From Rehmannia glutinosa (lineage: Eukaryota; Streptophyta; Magnoliopsida; Lamiales; Orobanchaceae), in the NCBI GenBank assembly GCA_016081115.2, contig CM071936.1, positions 87,411,943 through 87,475,942 of the forward strand: 64,000 nt of DNA. Reading direction: 5' to 3'. Below, piece after piece: positions 20,165 to 32,685 of this stretch. The position numbers and the translations under genes are program-made. The notes beneath the pieces were generated by a model, which worked only from the letters and a program-made list of their open reading frames with translations, did no database searches and was not told the origin of the DNA. Numbering within the stretch: the first letter of the stretch is position 1; the number at the start of each line of letters is the position of its first letter.

Positions 20165-22336
20165 TAGTTTAGTAATTTAATTCAAATTAAATCTATAAAT
20201 TGGAATCGATTTTTATTATATTATTTGTATTTATAAGAAATGTCATTCATGTATTCTGATCATAAAAGAAAGTTTGTGAATGACTAAATTTAAACTTATT
20301 TATTGGTGAAATATGGTTAAGATATTTTGAACTAAAAACATGATACTTAAATGATATTATCGCTTAACAAAGTACAATGGATATCAAAAAACTAATGAGC
20401 AATCTATATATAAATCAAAAAAATATATTCCAAGAATTCGTTTTAAATTAATGCATTTCTTGTTTATTTTTTGGGTGTCTACTTATTTTTCATAATTAGT
20501 TTTGGGGTTTTTTTTGCAATTTATTTTAATGCACTTTTAGCCCGAGCATAATTGGTTGACGTATGGATGCATTTCTCTTTTACTCTATTTCCTAATGGGT
20601 GTTATCTTTTAATTCAGTTTGACTACAAGATTCAACTTTTCATTCACCACATGTGCTTGTTTTGTTAAGAACGATGAAAAAGTAAAATTCCATATTATAT
20701 TTAGAAGCTTAGTTCCCGTAATATTTTGATTCATGTTCTCCTTTTTTTATAATTAAGTATACATGTTAGGAGGGGAGAGATGATGAGAATCAATTCACAC
20801 ACCTGTAGCTGGGATAAGAGTCTTAACTACTTGACTATTATCCAATTTTTCTCATGTTCTCCATGATTAGATTAATTATTTATATAATAGAAATAATGAT
20901 AAAATAGACTAATCAATTGTAATTGAAAACGGTCAATAAATTGATTCAGTTTGAAAGAATAGTCACATTTACATATCAAGTAAACGACAGAACCACATCA
21001 TAGAGAATAATAATAGTTATGCTTCATTCTATTATCAGTTAAAGCATACACGACATCATAAATTTATTGTTTCCACATAATTTTTTATTATTGAGTGTAT
21101 TGATGTGATTAATAATTATTCTAATTAATTCTTATATAAAAAATTAGTTATGTAATATAGTAATGACAAATTCAATAACAGTAAAAATTATTAATTAATA
21201 CATTGAAATAAATAATATGAAGGACCTCAATTACGTCTTTCGTATTGTTTTCTTTTAAAAAAATCACTTTACATTCTAAAAATCCATCCAATGGAGCATA
21301 TCCAAAGAATAATCCATCATTCAGAGCTCTACAACAAAATTATAGAATATAGAATATAATTTAATACAATATATTTTTTAAGTAAAAGATTAACATATCA
21401 ACATGTAGATTAGGAAATATGTACTTATGATATAAATATCAGATTATTAATTTATTTTTTAATTTTTCTTAGCATATAGATATATATACTTCTTTAACAT
21501 TTTCAGATTTTGATTCTTGATTTCATATCATATTACATTTTTTTTTTGTTAAGTTAGATTATTTCACTACCTGAATAATATAATACATATCTTTTTTCCT
21601 AAACTTATAAAATTTATTAAGGGTGTATATAAGTTTTAAGCAAAAATAAGTGTTGTCATAAATGTTAAATTATACATACGTAAGTGATTTTTCTTCAATA
21701 TTTCTTCTACCATTCTTACAATAGTATATATATACATATACCAATTTTAACTGTATTTTATTTAAATTTCTTTAAAATTATTATATTAATTTTAATTTTT
21801 GTAAATCAAAGTCTGTTTATTGATGTAGTTTTTTTAACCAATACACCTCTATATAAGTATATAAAAAAAACTATCATAAAATAGAAGAGCTTAAATAAGA
21901 ACAATAGTTTCAATCTAAAATTCCTGATATGTAAAATAGAATAAGATTATTAAAAGTCATATTAACTTCTTATTTATAATGTAAAACTAAAATATTTTGT
22001 TGCAATAAAATAACTTAGTTTCTTTTTATCCAAACCTGTTAGATTTTTCATCCAATTAATTAAAATTTTATTATGCCAAGAAAAATATAATCAAAATTAA
22101 TTTTTTTCCTGCTCTCTACACCTCCATATGAAAACATAATTTATAATTACATTTCCTTAAATTTGAGAAAACATATTTATCCTTTTAAATATTTTTTATA
22201 GTTAATTTCATGTTTTTATTATCATATTTGTTGGGCTTATTTAACTAAAATAATATGCAATGATATATTATTAAAATTGATAAATGATTCTAAATTATAG
22301 GATTTGAAAGGTCAAATGGTGTATCCATAAAAAAAA
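20165..22336. other. AT-rich Helitron interior, no gene
   Basis: Strongly AT-rich, with many short A/T runs. Open frames are short and look like chance. Confidence 0.5.
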
Positions 22337-22341
22337 ATAAG

Positions 22342-24204
22342 TGTAACGCCCCGATTTTTCATAAAGAGCGAAAATATGGATAAATTTTTCGCTAAATAAA
22401 AGAGTTATAAATATCTCACAATTATAGAAAAATAGCCTACTAAATTTAACTTTAAAGGAAAATAAATAATTTGTACTAAAGAAAACATTATACTATAATC
22501 CATATGCGCAAAGAAAAATTTGAACAATAAACATTGTTTGAAAAACTCTCAATAATTAAAATAAAATTCAAAAGAAAACTTTGCATGACTCCGATCGCAT
22601 CCATCCACCACGTGCCACGCCGGACTCCTAACCTGAAAATTTGTTAATGAAAGGGGTGAGCTATCAACAACTCAGTGGGGACGCACTGTCTAAATCAAAT
22701 ACACAAGCATAATCATCATTGCATACACACCTATGATTTTCATGGTTTGATCAAACAAGCCCGTGGGCTAACTGTGGGTGTACAATTAAGTACGTTCATG
22801 TTTGTATAATTAAGTACCTTCGTGATGTACAATTAAGTACCTTCGTGTCATGTCATGTTTAACGTGCTCATACATATAACAATCATAACAAGGCATTTAA
22901 AGTAGACAATAAGCAGTAAACCCCACCTTAAAATGCAGTTCGTGAACTTGAAAAATATTGAATTGCTTGAGTTCGAAAAATCCTAGACCTTGAAAGTATC
23001 ATTTCCTACACATCAAAATAAATTTAACTTAATACATGGCTTTATGATTTAAATTACGGAAAGAAGAATGGGAAATGAATTGAATGATAGTCAAAATCAG
23101 TCAATTAGAGAAGTAAATGGGTTATTTTGAGAACTTAGAAGTATGGAGGGGCCAAATCGAGATTTCTAGAAAGATGGGTGGAATTAAATCCTCAATCAAT
23201 TGAACAACCCAACTTGCAGCCTTTCATTTTCTTTTCTTCTTCTCCAACAATCCGCCGGTCTCTCTCACACCCTGTTCTAATCTCTCTCTCTTTTTTTTTT
23301 CAATTCCTTCCTCTATCTCTCATATCTTTGTACCTCCCTCTCTCAACCTCAACTCTCTGCCTGTCACATACAAAGTATCAGAAAAATTCATTTTTCATCT
23401 TCCCAAAAATTATTCAGATTTTCTTCCTAAAACAAAACTTTTCTCTCTCACGTTATCTCTCTCTCACTCAAACTCTTATCTCTCTGCCTCTCTCTTCAAT
23501 GGCGACGCAGCACGGCTGCGCAACACGGCGGAGATAGAGACGGCAGCCGGTTTGGGTTCCTGGGTTTCTAGTTTAGGTTTTCGGGTTTCGGGGCTTTGGG
23601 TACGGCTTCTTGGGTTTCTAATTCGGGAAGTAGAAGGGTGAGTATTTGGGACCGTGATTTGTAATTTTTGTGGTGGTTTGGTTCGGGTGGAGCTGATGGT
23701 TGCAGGTTGCTAATAGGACTAGACTATGACGGAAAACCGAAAAATTGTTGAATTGTTTACCTTGATTGTGAAGTTGGGGATTGAACGAGAGACTGGAGAA
23801 AAAGATTTATGAGTTGCTGGGGTTTGACAGAAAGTTTGTGGCGTACATGTGAGATTTGTAAAAGTGTGAAGATATGAGAAAAATATATAAGTATTTAGGC
23901 TTGAGAGTTCTAATTGTATTAGGCCATGTATTAGGTTAAATCTATTGGATATGTACCAATAAAATTCTTTTCTATCTGATAAAATTTTCAAAGGACTCCT
24001 TTTCGATAAAAATTCTGCAGATTTTCAAATAAAATAAAATACACATATAGGCTTTAATAAAATGGGCTTATAAAACAGGCCTATCAATGTAATAATCATT
24101 GGGCTTACAATAATAAAATAGAATTTCTATGTTAAACCAAAATTAAAATCATAAAAGGCCAAAAATCACTATCCCAAATATCAAATAATTTATGGGGTGT
24201 TACA
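22342..24204. mobile_element. Solo LTR 2 (5-bp TSD ataag)
   Basis: Begins TGTAACGCCCCGATTTTTC and ends GGGGTGTTACA, flanked by identical ataag at 22337-22341 and 24205-24209. The ends and central block match solo LTR 1 (4246-5550), but this copy is about 560 bp longer, with a CT-rich tract at 23220-23500. No coding domain lies inside. A short frame starting ATGGCGACGCAGCACGG (23499) has no recognisable product. Confidence 0.8.
22780..22848. repeat. 24-bp tandem repeat in solo LTR 2, about 3 units
   Basis: Same GTACAATTAAGTACCTTCGTG unit as at 4675-4862, but with fewer copies. Confidence 0.8.
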
Positions 24205-24504
24205 ATAAGTGCATAATAAATGTTAAAAAAGTTAGTTCCCTTACATTGTTTTTTCTTGGAACCAATTTTTCAAATTGGCATCAAAACTCTTAGTATTGGT
24301 TGTTGTTTTTTTAAGCAAAATAACACCCCGGGGGTGGGGGATTGAGGCGTGATCCCCTACCTGTAGATCAAATAATCAAAGTATCATACAATGTCATGTC
24401 CCGTCACGGCGGGAGGAAATCAACATACAAATGACCTATCACTACGACATCCAGAAAGACTATCATAATGAGATATCTAAAATACAATGGAAACCAATGA
24501 TCTA

Positions 24505-25940
24505 TCAGAATCGAAAGCTCGGATACCCCAACTGGTCCATCCGAATAAGTGATAGCAGATGGTGAGAAGTCGTGCCCTCATAAACAATGTGACTACCAAG
24601 GACAGCAGCTCCTAACTCCGCTAGATGATCCGTTGGTCGATTCCCCTCCCTGTGTATGTGGGAAATCGAATACTGAAGGTCCCTCAGCATGTTCCGAATG
24701 CGAATCAGGGTGTGTTGAACCTGCCAAGAGCCAAGGCAACCAGATATGATCGTGGTGACCACCGCTGCTGCGTCCAACTCGATCCAGATATGTAGTGAAA
24801 ACTGACGGGCATGCCGCAGTCCCATCTCCAGCGCTAGAAGCTCGGCATGAAAGCTAGACACCGCCTGGAGAGAACAATGAAAAGCCAACATAAGTCTGCC
24901 CAAATGATCTCGAATCAATCCCTCCACCAAAGAATCAAAGTGTCCCGATCAAACGAACCATCCGTGTTCACTTGATCCGAGGAGACCGAGGGGCTCGCCA
25001 AATCACAATCCTCACTGCGCGGAACCCGTGGTAGAGCACTCCCCGCAAAAAGCCAACAAGTAGGGAAGCATCGGACCAATAATCCGGGCAAGGGCTCGAC
25101 GCCGACCGAAACAAGAATCCAGAGATACCGCTCCACCTGCCAAATAATGTGGGATGCTAAGAAAGAAAGGTGTCGATGTTTGATACTATTCCTTTCCGTC
25201 CAGACAAACCATAAAATCAAGCAGGGAACCAAGAAACTCAAGTGCCTCGTGTGTGATCCGTGTGTGCGATTCCTCCAAAATGAAAGGAACAATATCATAT
25301 TAGTGGTGTGTGGAAGTGTAGTGTCAAACTAAGGAAGAAAGTGATTCCACATGGACTGAACAGTATCATTCATCAAAAAGAGGTGAGGGATAGATTCGAC
25401 CTGAGGAGATGAATGTGGATTATTCGAGCAACAACAAAGAACGTGAGGCAAGAGAAGTGCCACGTGCCTAAAGCTTGATATCCGGGAAGACGATTACGAA
25501 GGAGGCGCCAAAGGAATATAGAGATAGTAAGAATAAGAGCATCATTCCAAATGGCACCATACGAAGGTTCGAACATTTCTACCCCGGAGAGAATCCCAGC
25601 GTAAGACGAGAGAACCCACCATGAGAGGTAAACATCTACCGCATGATATCTTGGACCCTCTCAAAGCAGAATCGAAACCCGGATATATCCTCAATGAGAT
25701 CTCAAGAAGCCCACATCCGGAGACCAAGACCGATACAATCTATCTCTATCCCACATACCATCGCGAATGAACCAATCAACCATCATATGATCTAACGGCC
25801 GATCCAAACAATGATCGCAAGTGGCCGATGCCCAAACCAAGTATCATCCGTAAACTAACATGGTTACCCCCGCCAATAGACCGAGAAAATCCACTCCCGG
25901 GCTCGAATACCGATCCGCCTCAAGCGCTCCATTGGTGACT
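24505..25940 (-). pseudogene. LINE zinc-finger region and RNase H domain
   Basis: From 24930 down to 24505 an open frame encodes a plant LINE RNase H-like domain (RVT_3 type). It has AVSSFHAELLALEMGLRHA with the conserved glutamate, IWIELDAAAVVTTI with the aspartate, and HIHREGNRPTDHLAELG with the final histidine/aspartate region. Upstream on the minus strand (25000-25940) are fragments resembling the zf-RVT cysteine/histidine module (FLWRLLRNRLPGYQALG) in broken frames. The RNase H removes RNA from the hybrid during target-primed reverse transcription. It is the best-preserved part of this LINE. Confidence 0.8.
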
Positions 25941-26263
25941 ATGATTATGTGTTACAGAGGCTCTACGGGAGACCGAAGCCCATTGAATAAAGATTTGCCG
26001 ATCAAGAATTGAGCCCACAACGAGTGGCCCTCGCGTAACCTCCACCACAACTTGTAATCAAGGCGTCAACAATATCCGAAAGTCGGCGCAACCCCAACCC
26101 CCCTCGTAAATAGGATGGCATATAATATCCTAACTAATCCAATGAGTCTTCTTTCGTCCCGCATAGGATCCCCGGAAGAATCTAGCCATGATCTCGCTCC
26201 AATCGCCGCAGAATCGTCTTTGGCGGCGCATGACATGACCAAGAATATGCAACGGGGTGGCCA

Positions 26264-27690
26264 TTAGCGTGCTCGAATAAGAGCGAGCCTACCACCAAAG
26301 GAGAGATGCCGATGCGACCACCCAACAACTCTATCCAACATCCTCTGAATCACTGGGAGGAAGAGCTCTTTCGTCATTCGCCCCTTGAACAAAGGGACAC
26401 CTAAATAAGTCATCGGCAAGTCATCGCGAACGAAGCCTCGCCACCATGAACCATGTGCTCCCGGTACCGTCAATGTAACGTAGGGCGAAAGAATCTACTC
26501 TTCGGACACGACCACCACCAGCCGTAAAGAGAATAGTGCTCCAGAAAGTGCCTCAACGTGACGAGGCCATCGTCAGACGCCCTAGTGAAGATAACAACAT
26601 CATCAGCATAGGCCAAATGAGTCACCGGAAAACCCCGTCGCGTCTGATAAATCATATCCCAGTGACGTCTAATAATGGAATCCAACCCCTGGGATAAATA
26701 CTACGCCGCCAGAACAAACAAAGCAGGAGATAGAGGATCCCCCTGCCTCAGTCCCCGAGTCGAAGGAAAATATCCAGAGGGGGTACCATTAACCAGAACT
26801 GAGAAGCCGCAATGCTCAATACAACTACCAACCATATCAATCCACCGAAAGGGGAATCCCATCTTAATCATGGCATGATACAAGAAGTCCCACTACACCA
26901 TATCATAAGCTTTTGCCATATCCAGCTTCATCACCACATTAGGGACATCCGTAGCGAAGTTGATATCATGGATAAGCTCCTGCGCAAGCAATATGTTATC
27001 CGAGATAATACGTCCGGGGGTGAAACCACTCTGATTCATCAAGATAACCAATGGCAGAATCGAGACCAATCGCGCATTCATAATCTTCGAGATAATCTTA
27101 TTCGTCACATTACACAAGCTAATCGGCCGAAACTCAGTCCATTTCCGAGGGTGAGGAACATTTGGAATGAGGACTATGGAGGTAGCTGTGAACGTGGACG
27201 ACATGAGATTTCCAGAGAAGAAATCAATCACAGCATCCTCAACATCAGGTCTGACCAAATCCCAACAGTGCTGAAAGAACATCGATGAGAAGCCATCCGG
27301 CCCCGAGACACTAGACGGATCAATCCCAAACACCGCATCACGGACCTCCTTAACCGTAGGCATAGCACAAAGACCCTCAAAATTAACAGAATCAGGAGGC
27401 TGGGGGAAGAACTCATCAACAAGGGGAGTCAGATACTCCAAATCTAAGTCGCAGAGATTGGAAAATGGACCGACTTACGGATCTCGTAATCCTCGTGTGA
27501 TTGTCACACCCTTATCGTCAATCGAATGGATTCTAGCGACACACCTCTTCTGTTTAACAAATCCATGGAAGAACCTAATGTTTCGTTCCCCTCAATCGCC
27601 CACTTTAAGCACTTTCGCGCCAAAAGTCTTCCTCCATTTTCGGCGTAGCTCGACTCACCACGCAGCGATGTAGCTCGGCCGGTGAGTCGG
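26264..27690 (-). pseudogene. LINE reverse transcriptase
   Basis: Minus-strand frames between 27441 and 26264 carry the LINE RT signature: SGPDGFSSMFFQHCWD, FRPISLCNVTNKIISKI, NQSGFTPGRIISDNILLAQEL and KLDMAKAYDMV. The next blocks are FSVLVNGTPSGYF and RGLRQGDPLSPALFVL, then the catalytic block AYADDVVIFTRA (near 26610) and a thumb-side MTYLGVPLFKGR (near 26420). Stops near 26890, 26700 and 26470 split it. RT would copy the element RNA at the nicked target. The YADD catalytic pair is intact but the frame is not. Confidence 0.9.
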
Positions 27691-27733
27691 AGAAGAATCA
27701 CTATCATACGCGGCCCGAGCCACGTAAACCGCA

Positions 27734-28629
27734 TCATCCGCGATCCCTAACCCTATCAAAAACATTACCAAATGTCTGATAATTCCAAACCTTGAGTGTG
27801 CGCTTGACCCTATTCAGTTTGTGCTGCAAGCTCCTCATCCCAAAACAACCAGTGGGAGGCCCCCATGCTTCTTTGACCACCTGCAAAAAAGTATGGTGAC
27901 GTATGCACATATGCTGAAATCGAAATGAAGATCGTGACACAAACGGTAAAAACTGACAAGATATAAGTAAAGGAGCATGATTAGAGCGAACACGAGATAA
28001 ATGCGTAACAACAGAAGAAGTAAACACATCAGCCCAATGTTCATTATACAAAGCCCTATCAAGTCTCTCCTGAAGCCCACCTCTAGCCCAAGTAAAGATG
28101 GGCCCCTCACATCCCGCATCGACTAACTCACAGTCTGCAATCATATAAGCAAAATCAAGCATCTCATCCGACCTATCAGTAGAACCACCTATCCTCTCGT
28201 GATCATGCAGAAAAATGTTAAAGTCACCACTAACAAGCCAGGGTAACCCCTCCATACTAATCGCAATGTCACGTAATTTATCCCATAAATCGTATCTAGC
28301 TACTCTATCACATTTAGCATACACAAAAGTCAGAAAGATAGGCTGAGGCAATAAGGCAGATGTCACCCTACAATGCAACAATTGCGCATGATCGGCAAGG
28401 ACGTCAAAATGTAAGTGAGCAGCAAACATAATCCAAATATGATTAGAACAATTACTCAAGCCACTATCAAAGCCAAATCTACGACAATAGAAACTAAACT
28501 CAGGCAAAGTCATAGGTTCAAAAGTGCAACAAAAGGCAATTTGTAACGATTAATTAAAGCATGCAAATGACGTTGGCTACCCGGATTAGCAATACCTCTC
28601 ACATTCCACGTTAAAAAATTAATCGACAT
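27734..28629 (-). pseudogene. LINE apurinic-like endonuclease domain
   Basis: Starts MSINFLTWNVRGIANPGSQR at 28629, the typical beginning of plant LINE ORF2. It continues after a stop at about 28514 as a 259-residue frame. Motifs visible are the WNVRG metal-site asparagine, WLVSGDFNIFLHDHERIGG (the GDFN core, near 28240) and a VRSNHAPLLI block where SDHxPL is usual (near 27985). This enzyme nicks target DNA. One early stop separates the first 38 residues from the rest. Confidence 0.88.
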
Positions 28630-28631
28630 AA

Positions 28632-29253
28632 TTAACAATTAGAATGAGAATAGGAATCGGAAACACCTGATTGATTTTGTTGTCGTTGGCTCCCTCCTTT
28701 AGCTAAAAGAGTATGAACAATTTTCCCCGATTTTTTCCCTTTTTTTGGTGTCTTGGGAAATTTTTTCGCTCCAAATTTTTTTGGGTTGTCCGGCTTTTTT
28801 GAATGATTAAGGTTGTCTGCACAGTGACTTTTTTTCCAGCGTCGTGTTCCAAATTGCAATCATTTATTGTTGTGGAATTGTTCGAACGAAGCTTTTCCAT
28901 ATTTCCAATTTCCTTCTGCAATTGAACTGAAGAGTTTTGTTGCTGCTGCTGTTCGAATTCAACCATGTTTGGGCCAGAGGATGATTGAGTTGCCGTGGGG
29001 GGGTTGTGATGGGCTGCAGGGATGATGGTGTTGATGGGCTGCTGGATAGGCGCTGAGGATGAGGGTGTTTGGGGCTGGACCGCAAAGGTTGGGTGGGCTG
29101 GGAGAGTGGGGCTGCTTGAATTATTAATGGGCTTAGTGTGTGGGCCTCAAAAAAATCCCCCATAACATCCTCCTGCTTATCCAATTGGGCCTCAACATGG
29201 CTGATTTCCAAAATATTAGGGATTGTTATTGTAATTTTTTGCAGTAAAATCAT
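28632..29253 (-). pseudogene. LINE region upstream of endonuclease, low-complexity
   Basis: Overlapping minus-strand frames encode a Pro/Ser/Gln-rich stretch and a Lys-rich stretch (KKFGAKKFPKTPKKGKK). It lies where LINE ORF1, or the N-terminal extension before the endonuclease, would end. No CCHC knuckle or RNA-binding fold is recognisable. Confidence 0.45.
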
Positions 29254-29260
29254 TTTTCTT

Positions 29261-30455
29261 TTATTTTTTATTTATTTAATTTTACAATAGAAATAAGTCA
29301 ATCCTTAAAAAGGTAAAAAAATAATAAATATACAGTTATGAATAATAAAAATTAAACAAATATTACTCATATCTCATCCACTCACCTTGAGATTTAAAAT
29401 CTCAGAGTATTTACTTATAATATATTTATTTTTCAAATTCTACTTTACATTGTCATAATGGTCGAGTTTTTTTTATCAAAAGTATACATGAATAAAATAA
29501 ACTGACAATTGAATCTAAATCATGTTAAACCGTATATCTATTATTACGGGAAACATACATATAAATTAATGAATAAATCTTAAAAACAAAATAATAATTA
29601 TTCAAAATTCTAGTAAAAATATTATTTAACTTATCTTAAAAACTAATTATTTTTTAAGGAAAAACATAAAATTTCTTGAAATTTTTAATAGTCACAAATT
29701 CCCATCTTCCCATACTAAAAAATATATCATTTACTCCAACTAAAAAAACTATTATCTCACAATTTAAGGATGTGTGATAGATGATAAATTTATTATTATA
29801 TGAATATTTTCAACCAATAGTGAAGTTTAGAAAATGTAATTTGTCCTGCTATTTATTTTGAATAATATAAAATTAATTATTTTATTTATATATTTTTTCT
29901 ATTCATTTTGTTGTAAATTCATCTCTTTTTTTTTCTTTTTTGATGTATAGATTTATATGTGTAAATTTTGCATAACACTCAACTTTAAATGGCTAAAATT
30001 CTCTCAATAAAAGTAATTATTTTATTCATTTATTTTTCTATTCATTTTTTTGTAAATTCATACTCTTTTTTATTTTTTGATGTATTTATTTATTTATAAA
30101 ATTAAAGAAAGATATTATATATGTACATTTTGCATAATACTCAACTTTAAATGGCTAAAATTCTCTGATATGAAATCTTTTATATGTGCTTATGGCATAT
30201 GTTTGGAAAGCTCTCGATATCTAGTATAATATAAAATGAATATTATCTTAAAATTTAAAATATTCTAAGAATTAAAATTAAAACTAATCATATAAGAAGG
30301 GTTTGGAATATAAAGAGACACTTGTCAATATTATTAAACTAATAAAAGCAAAATCATTATAGAAAACTACTTTTTTACCCTTAAAGCTAACTTTACCATA
30401 AGAAATTTTTTAGCAATTTAAAATTTTCAAGAAATCTTAAAACCTATTCACACTT
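29261..30455. other. AT-rich Helitron interior, no gene
   Basis: AT-rich with two near-copies of a segment containing TGCATAACACTCAACTTTAAATGGC (about 29960 and 30130). No coding pattern. Confidence 0.45.
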
Positions 30456-30471
30456 TTATAATAAGTATAGA

Positions 30472-30993
30472 TTAGTGCAAAATATGCACTCCATCTCCAA
30501 CAATTTCAATAAATTATGCACTAAAACGAACATTCCATAATATTATATTTTAGTACATATTTTCATATACTAAAGCATTAATTTTCATATTTCTGGCATA
30601 AAATTGTTCATATATTCAAAATACCGCAGGTTTTGGTGCAGTGCTGGAGCAAGATTCTTGTTCCAAATTGAGATAAATCACAAGAGATGCTCTTAAGATC
30701 TTTATTTTTGTTACTTCTTTTGCCGATATATGACTGCCAACGGATTGTATTATTCAAGATACATGGGTCACTGAAACATTCAACATATAAGATTTTTAAT
30801 TAAAAATTCGAACGCAAAATTGCAAAGTCCTGTAAGTTAGACGAGTGTCAAAATTGGTCTTGTTTGTTTTCAAAATTTTCATTTGGTTCCCTAAGTGTTA
30901 AAATTGCTCATTTTAGTCATATTATCGTTGTAATATTGCAAAACCATCAGGATTGACACGTGTATGATGCGTGATCCCTATAATTGTGGATTT
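30472..30993. other. Flanking DNA right of the Helitron
   Basis: Begins TTAGTGCAAAATATGC, nearly the inverse of the bases left of the Helitron. No gene recognised. Confidence 0.4.
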
Positions 30994-30996
30994 TTA

Positions 30997-31194
30997 GGGT
31001 ATGTTTGTTTAGTGATTGGGGTGATTGGGGAAGTTTTTGGAGGTGATTGGGGGAAGTGGAGTTTGATATGATGTATTGGGAAATGTGTGTATTAGTAAAT
31101 AAATGCATCGGGAAGCGTAATGTAATGTTTGGTTGGTGATTGGGGGAAGAAATTAGGAAAGTTGACTTCTGGGGAATGCTAACCAAACATACCC
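30997..31194. mobile_element. Tourist-like (PIF/Harbinger) MITE
   Basis: Ends GGGTATGTTTGTTTAG and CTAACCAAACATACCC are inverted repeats. The trinucleotide TTA is duplicated at 30994-30996 and 31195-31197, as for PIF/Harbinger elements. 198 bp, non-coding. Confidence 0.8.
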
Positions 31195-31197
31195 TTA

Positions 31198-31466
31198 TAG
31201 ATTCCTGGCTATTTTTGAATGACATGATAGGCATTATCGTGGATCAATCAATGTCTGCATTATCATCCAAAAAAATTCAAGTTCGATTCCATTGCAATCT
31301 TAGCTTTGCTACTATACTAATACATATGTTGAATCTCGAGAATAGGCATCTTTTTGGGGAAAGGGGGAGGACTCAGGCCATGTCAATTACAAAATGCTTC
31401 TGTTATCTTTCAAATTACAAATAACTACACATTACAAATACCCACATGACATTTGCTTTTATTTTA
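31198..31466. other. Intergenic spacer
   Basis: No element end or coding pattern recognised. Confidence 0.4.
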
Positions 31467-31924
31467 GGGATAATTACAAAAACAAACCCCAGCTTTTGAC
31501 TAATTTCAAACAAAAAAAAAAACTAGAGATGTTTCAAAATTACAAAAAAAAAAAAGAAAAACTTTTATTTTTGACTTTTTTCTAAATTTAAGGAGGTAAT
31601 TATAATATTTTTACAAATATCAAGGGAGTTATTGAAATATTTTGTTCTTATGAAGGAGGAAAATGTATGACGGATCAAACCACAATGATTTTTGCAATTT
31701 TAAAAAATCTTTGGGTTTTTTTGTAATTAGCTCAAACCTCAGAGGTTTTTTGTAATTATCACTATATTTTATAAATTGCACATATTGAGATGATACTTAT
31801 AAAGAAAATACAGATCTCAAATTGGTGTTTGTAGTATCTCAAAAGGATGTCTTTGTAATTTCAAAGGATAATTGGATTTTTTCGTAATTTGACTAAACCT
31901 TAAGGTTACTTTTTATAATTTATC
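31467..31924. mobile_element. Mutator-like MITE, copy 1
   Basis: The left end GGGATAATTACAAAAAC and the right end inverted (GATAAATTATAAAAAGTAACC) match the two better-bounded copies at 44118-44530 and 55856-56139. The flanking 9-mers agree at only six of nine positions, so the insertion is older or the end is slightly misplaced. Confidence 0.55.
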
Positions 31925-32163
31925 TTCAATTAAAAGTAAAAACAGTTTGTTGGCATTTGAAGCATTCCAATTCATGTAATGTGCTTAATAGAGACCTTTA
32001 CATGGTTTTATGATGTTGGGGAAGAACAAAATGCTATCCTTGAAATTTTTTTTCCCTTGAGTATATTCCTTCCCGTCTAGCAAGAGTGCTGTGACCAATG
32101 TATTGTGTATTGAGTAAACAAGGGTTACTATATTTTTTTATAAAATGTAGTAACTTGTCAATT
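31925..32163. other. Intergenic spacer
   Basis: Nothing recognised. Confidence 0.35.
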
Positions 32164-32658
32164 TAGGATTGCAATCCCGAGGTGAGCTTTTGAGCATTTG
32201 ACTTTGTCTCGTTTATTAACGAGTTGAGCTCGAACTTAATTTATTAAATATAATAATGTTTCACGAACTTTCCAGGCTATATCGAGTCTAAACAAACTTT
32301 GAATATCAATTATAAATTAAATCATTCTTCAAATTATTATAAAATAAAATTGTAGATTTCGAAAACGTACAATATATCTACTAAAATCCATGACCTTATC
32401 AAACCAAATAAGTTTATTTAGATATTTTATATTTATTATAAGTAAACAAATAAAAATTAAAATCAAAGCCAAACTATTAGCTTAAATTATACGAGCTAGC
32501 TCATTGAGCTTACTAACGAATCTGCTCACGAGCTGGATATCCCTAGGCTTGAGTTTAGATCATTTATTTTAACGAGCTTCATTAAGCGAACTCGAACAAG
32601 ATTTTCTCGAGTCAAACTCCAAATAGCTCACAAGCGACTTGTTTCATTTGCAAGCATA
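32164..32658. mobile_element. GAGCTCG-rich hAT-like element, copy 1
   Basis: Starts TAGGATTGCAATCCCGAG and ends near a CATTTGCAAGCATA. The ends are filled with cgAGCTCGaac / gctcacgAGC motifs in opposite orientations. It is the same type as 42564-43118. No clear TSD was found. Confidence 0.55.
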
Positions 32659-32685
32659 TTATCGATTTTCTAAGCCTCAACATAT

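Larger units (their letters stand above)
24300..29260 (-). mobile_element. Degenerate L1-like LINE
   Basis: Minus-strand order: an upstream Q/P-rich region (29253-28632), endonuclease (28629-27734), reverse transcriptase (27690-26264), zinc-finger-like spacer and C-terminal RNase H (24930-24505). Then a 3' tail ends in an A-rich run (TTAAAAAAACAACAACC on the minus strand, near 24300). Many stops and frame changes are present. Neither exact end nor a TSD could be fixed. Confidence 0.85.
20130..30471 (-). mobile_element. Putative non-autonomous Helitron with nested elements
   Basis: On the minus strand the right end begins TCTATACTTATTATAAAAG after an A. The left end has a small hairpin (ACGTGC/GCATGT with loop GTT, 20140-20160) followed by CTAG and then T. 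Both agree with plant Helitrons (5' TC, 3' hairpin plus CTRR, insertion between A and T). No Rep/helicase coding is seen. A solo LTR (22342-24204) and a LINE (about 24300-29260) account for most of the length. Confidence 0.55.

Noticed and set aside
23178..23537. 119-codon frame in solo LTR 2
   Set aside because: Low-complexity SLSL/PLS residues from a CT-rich tract, with no conserved counterpart in solo LTR 1.
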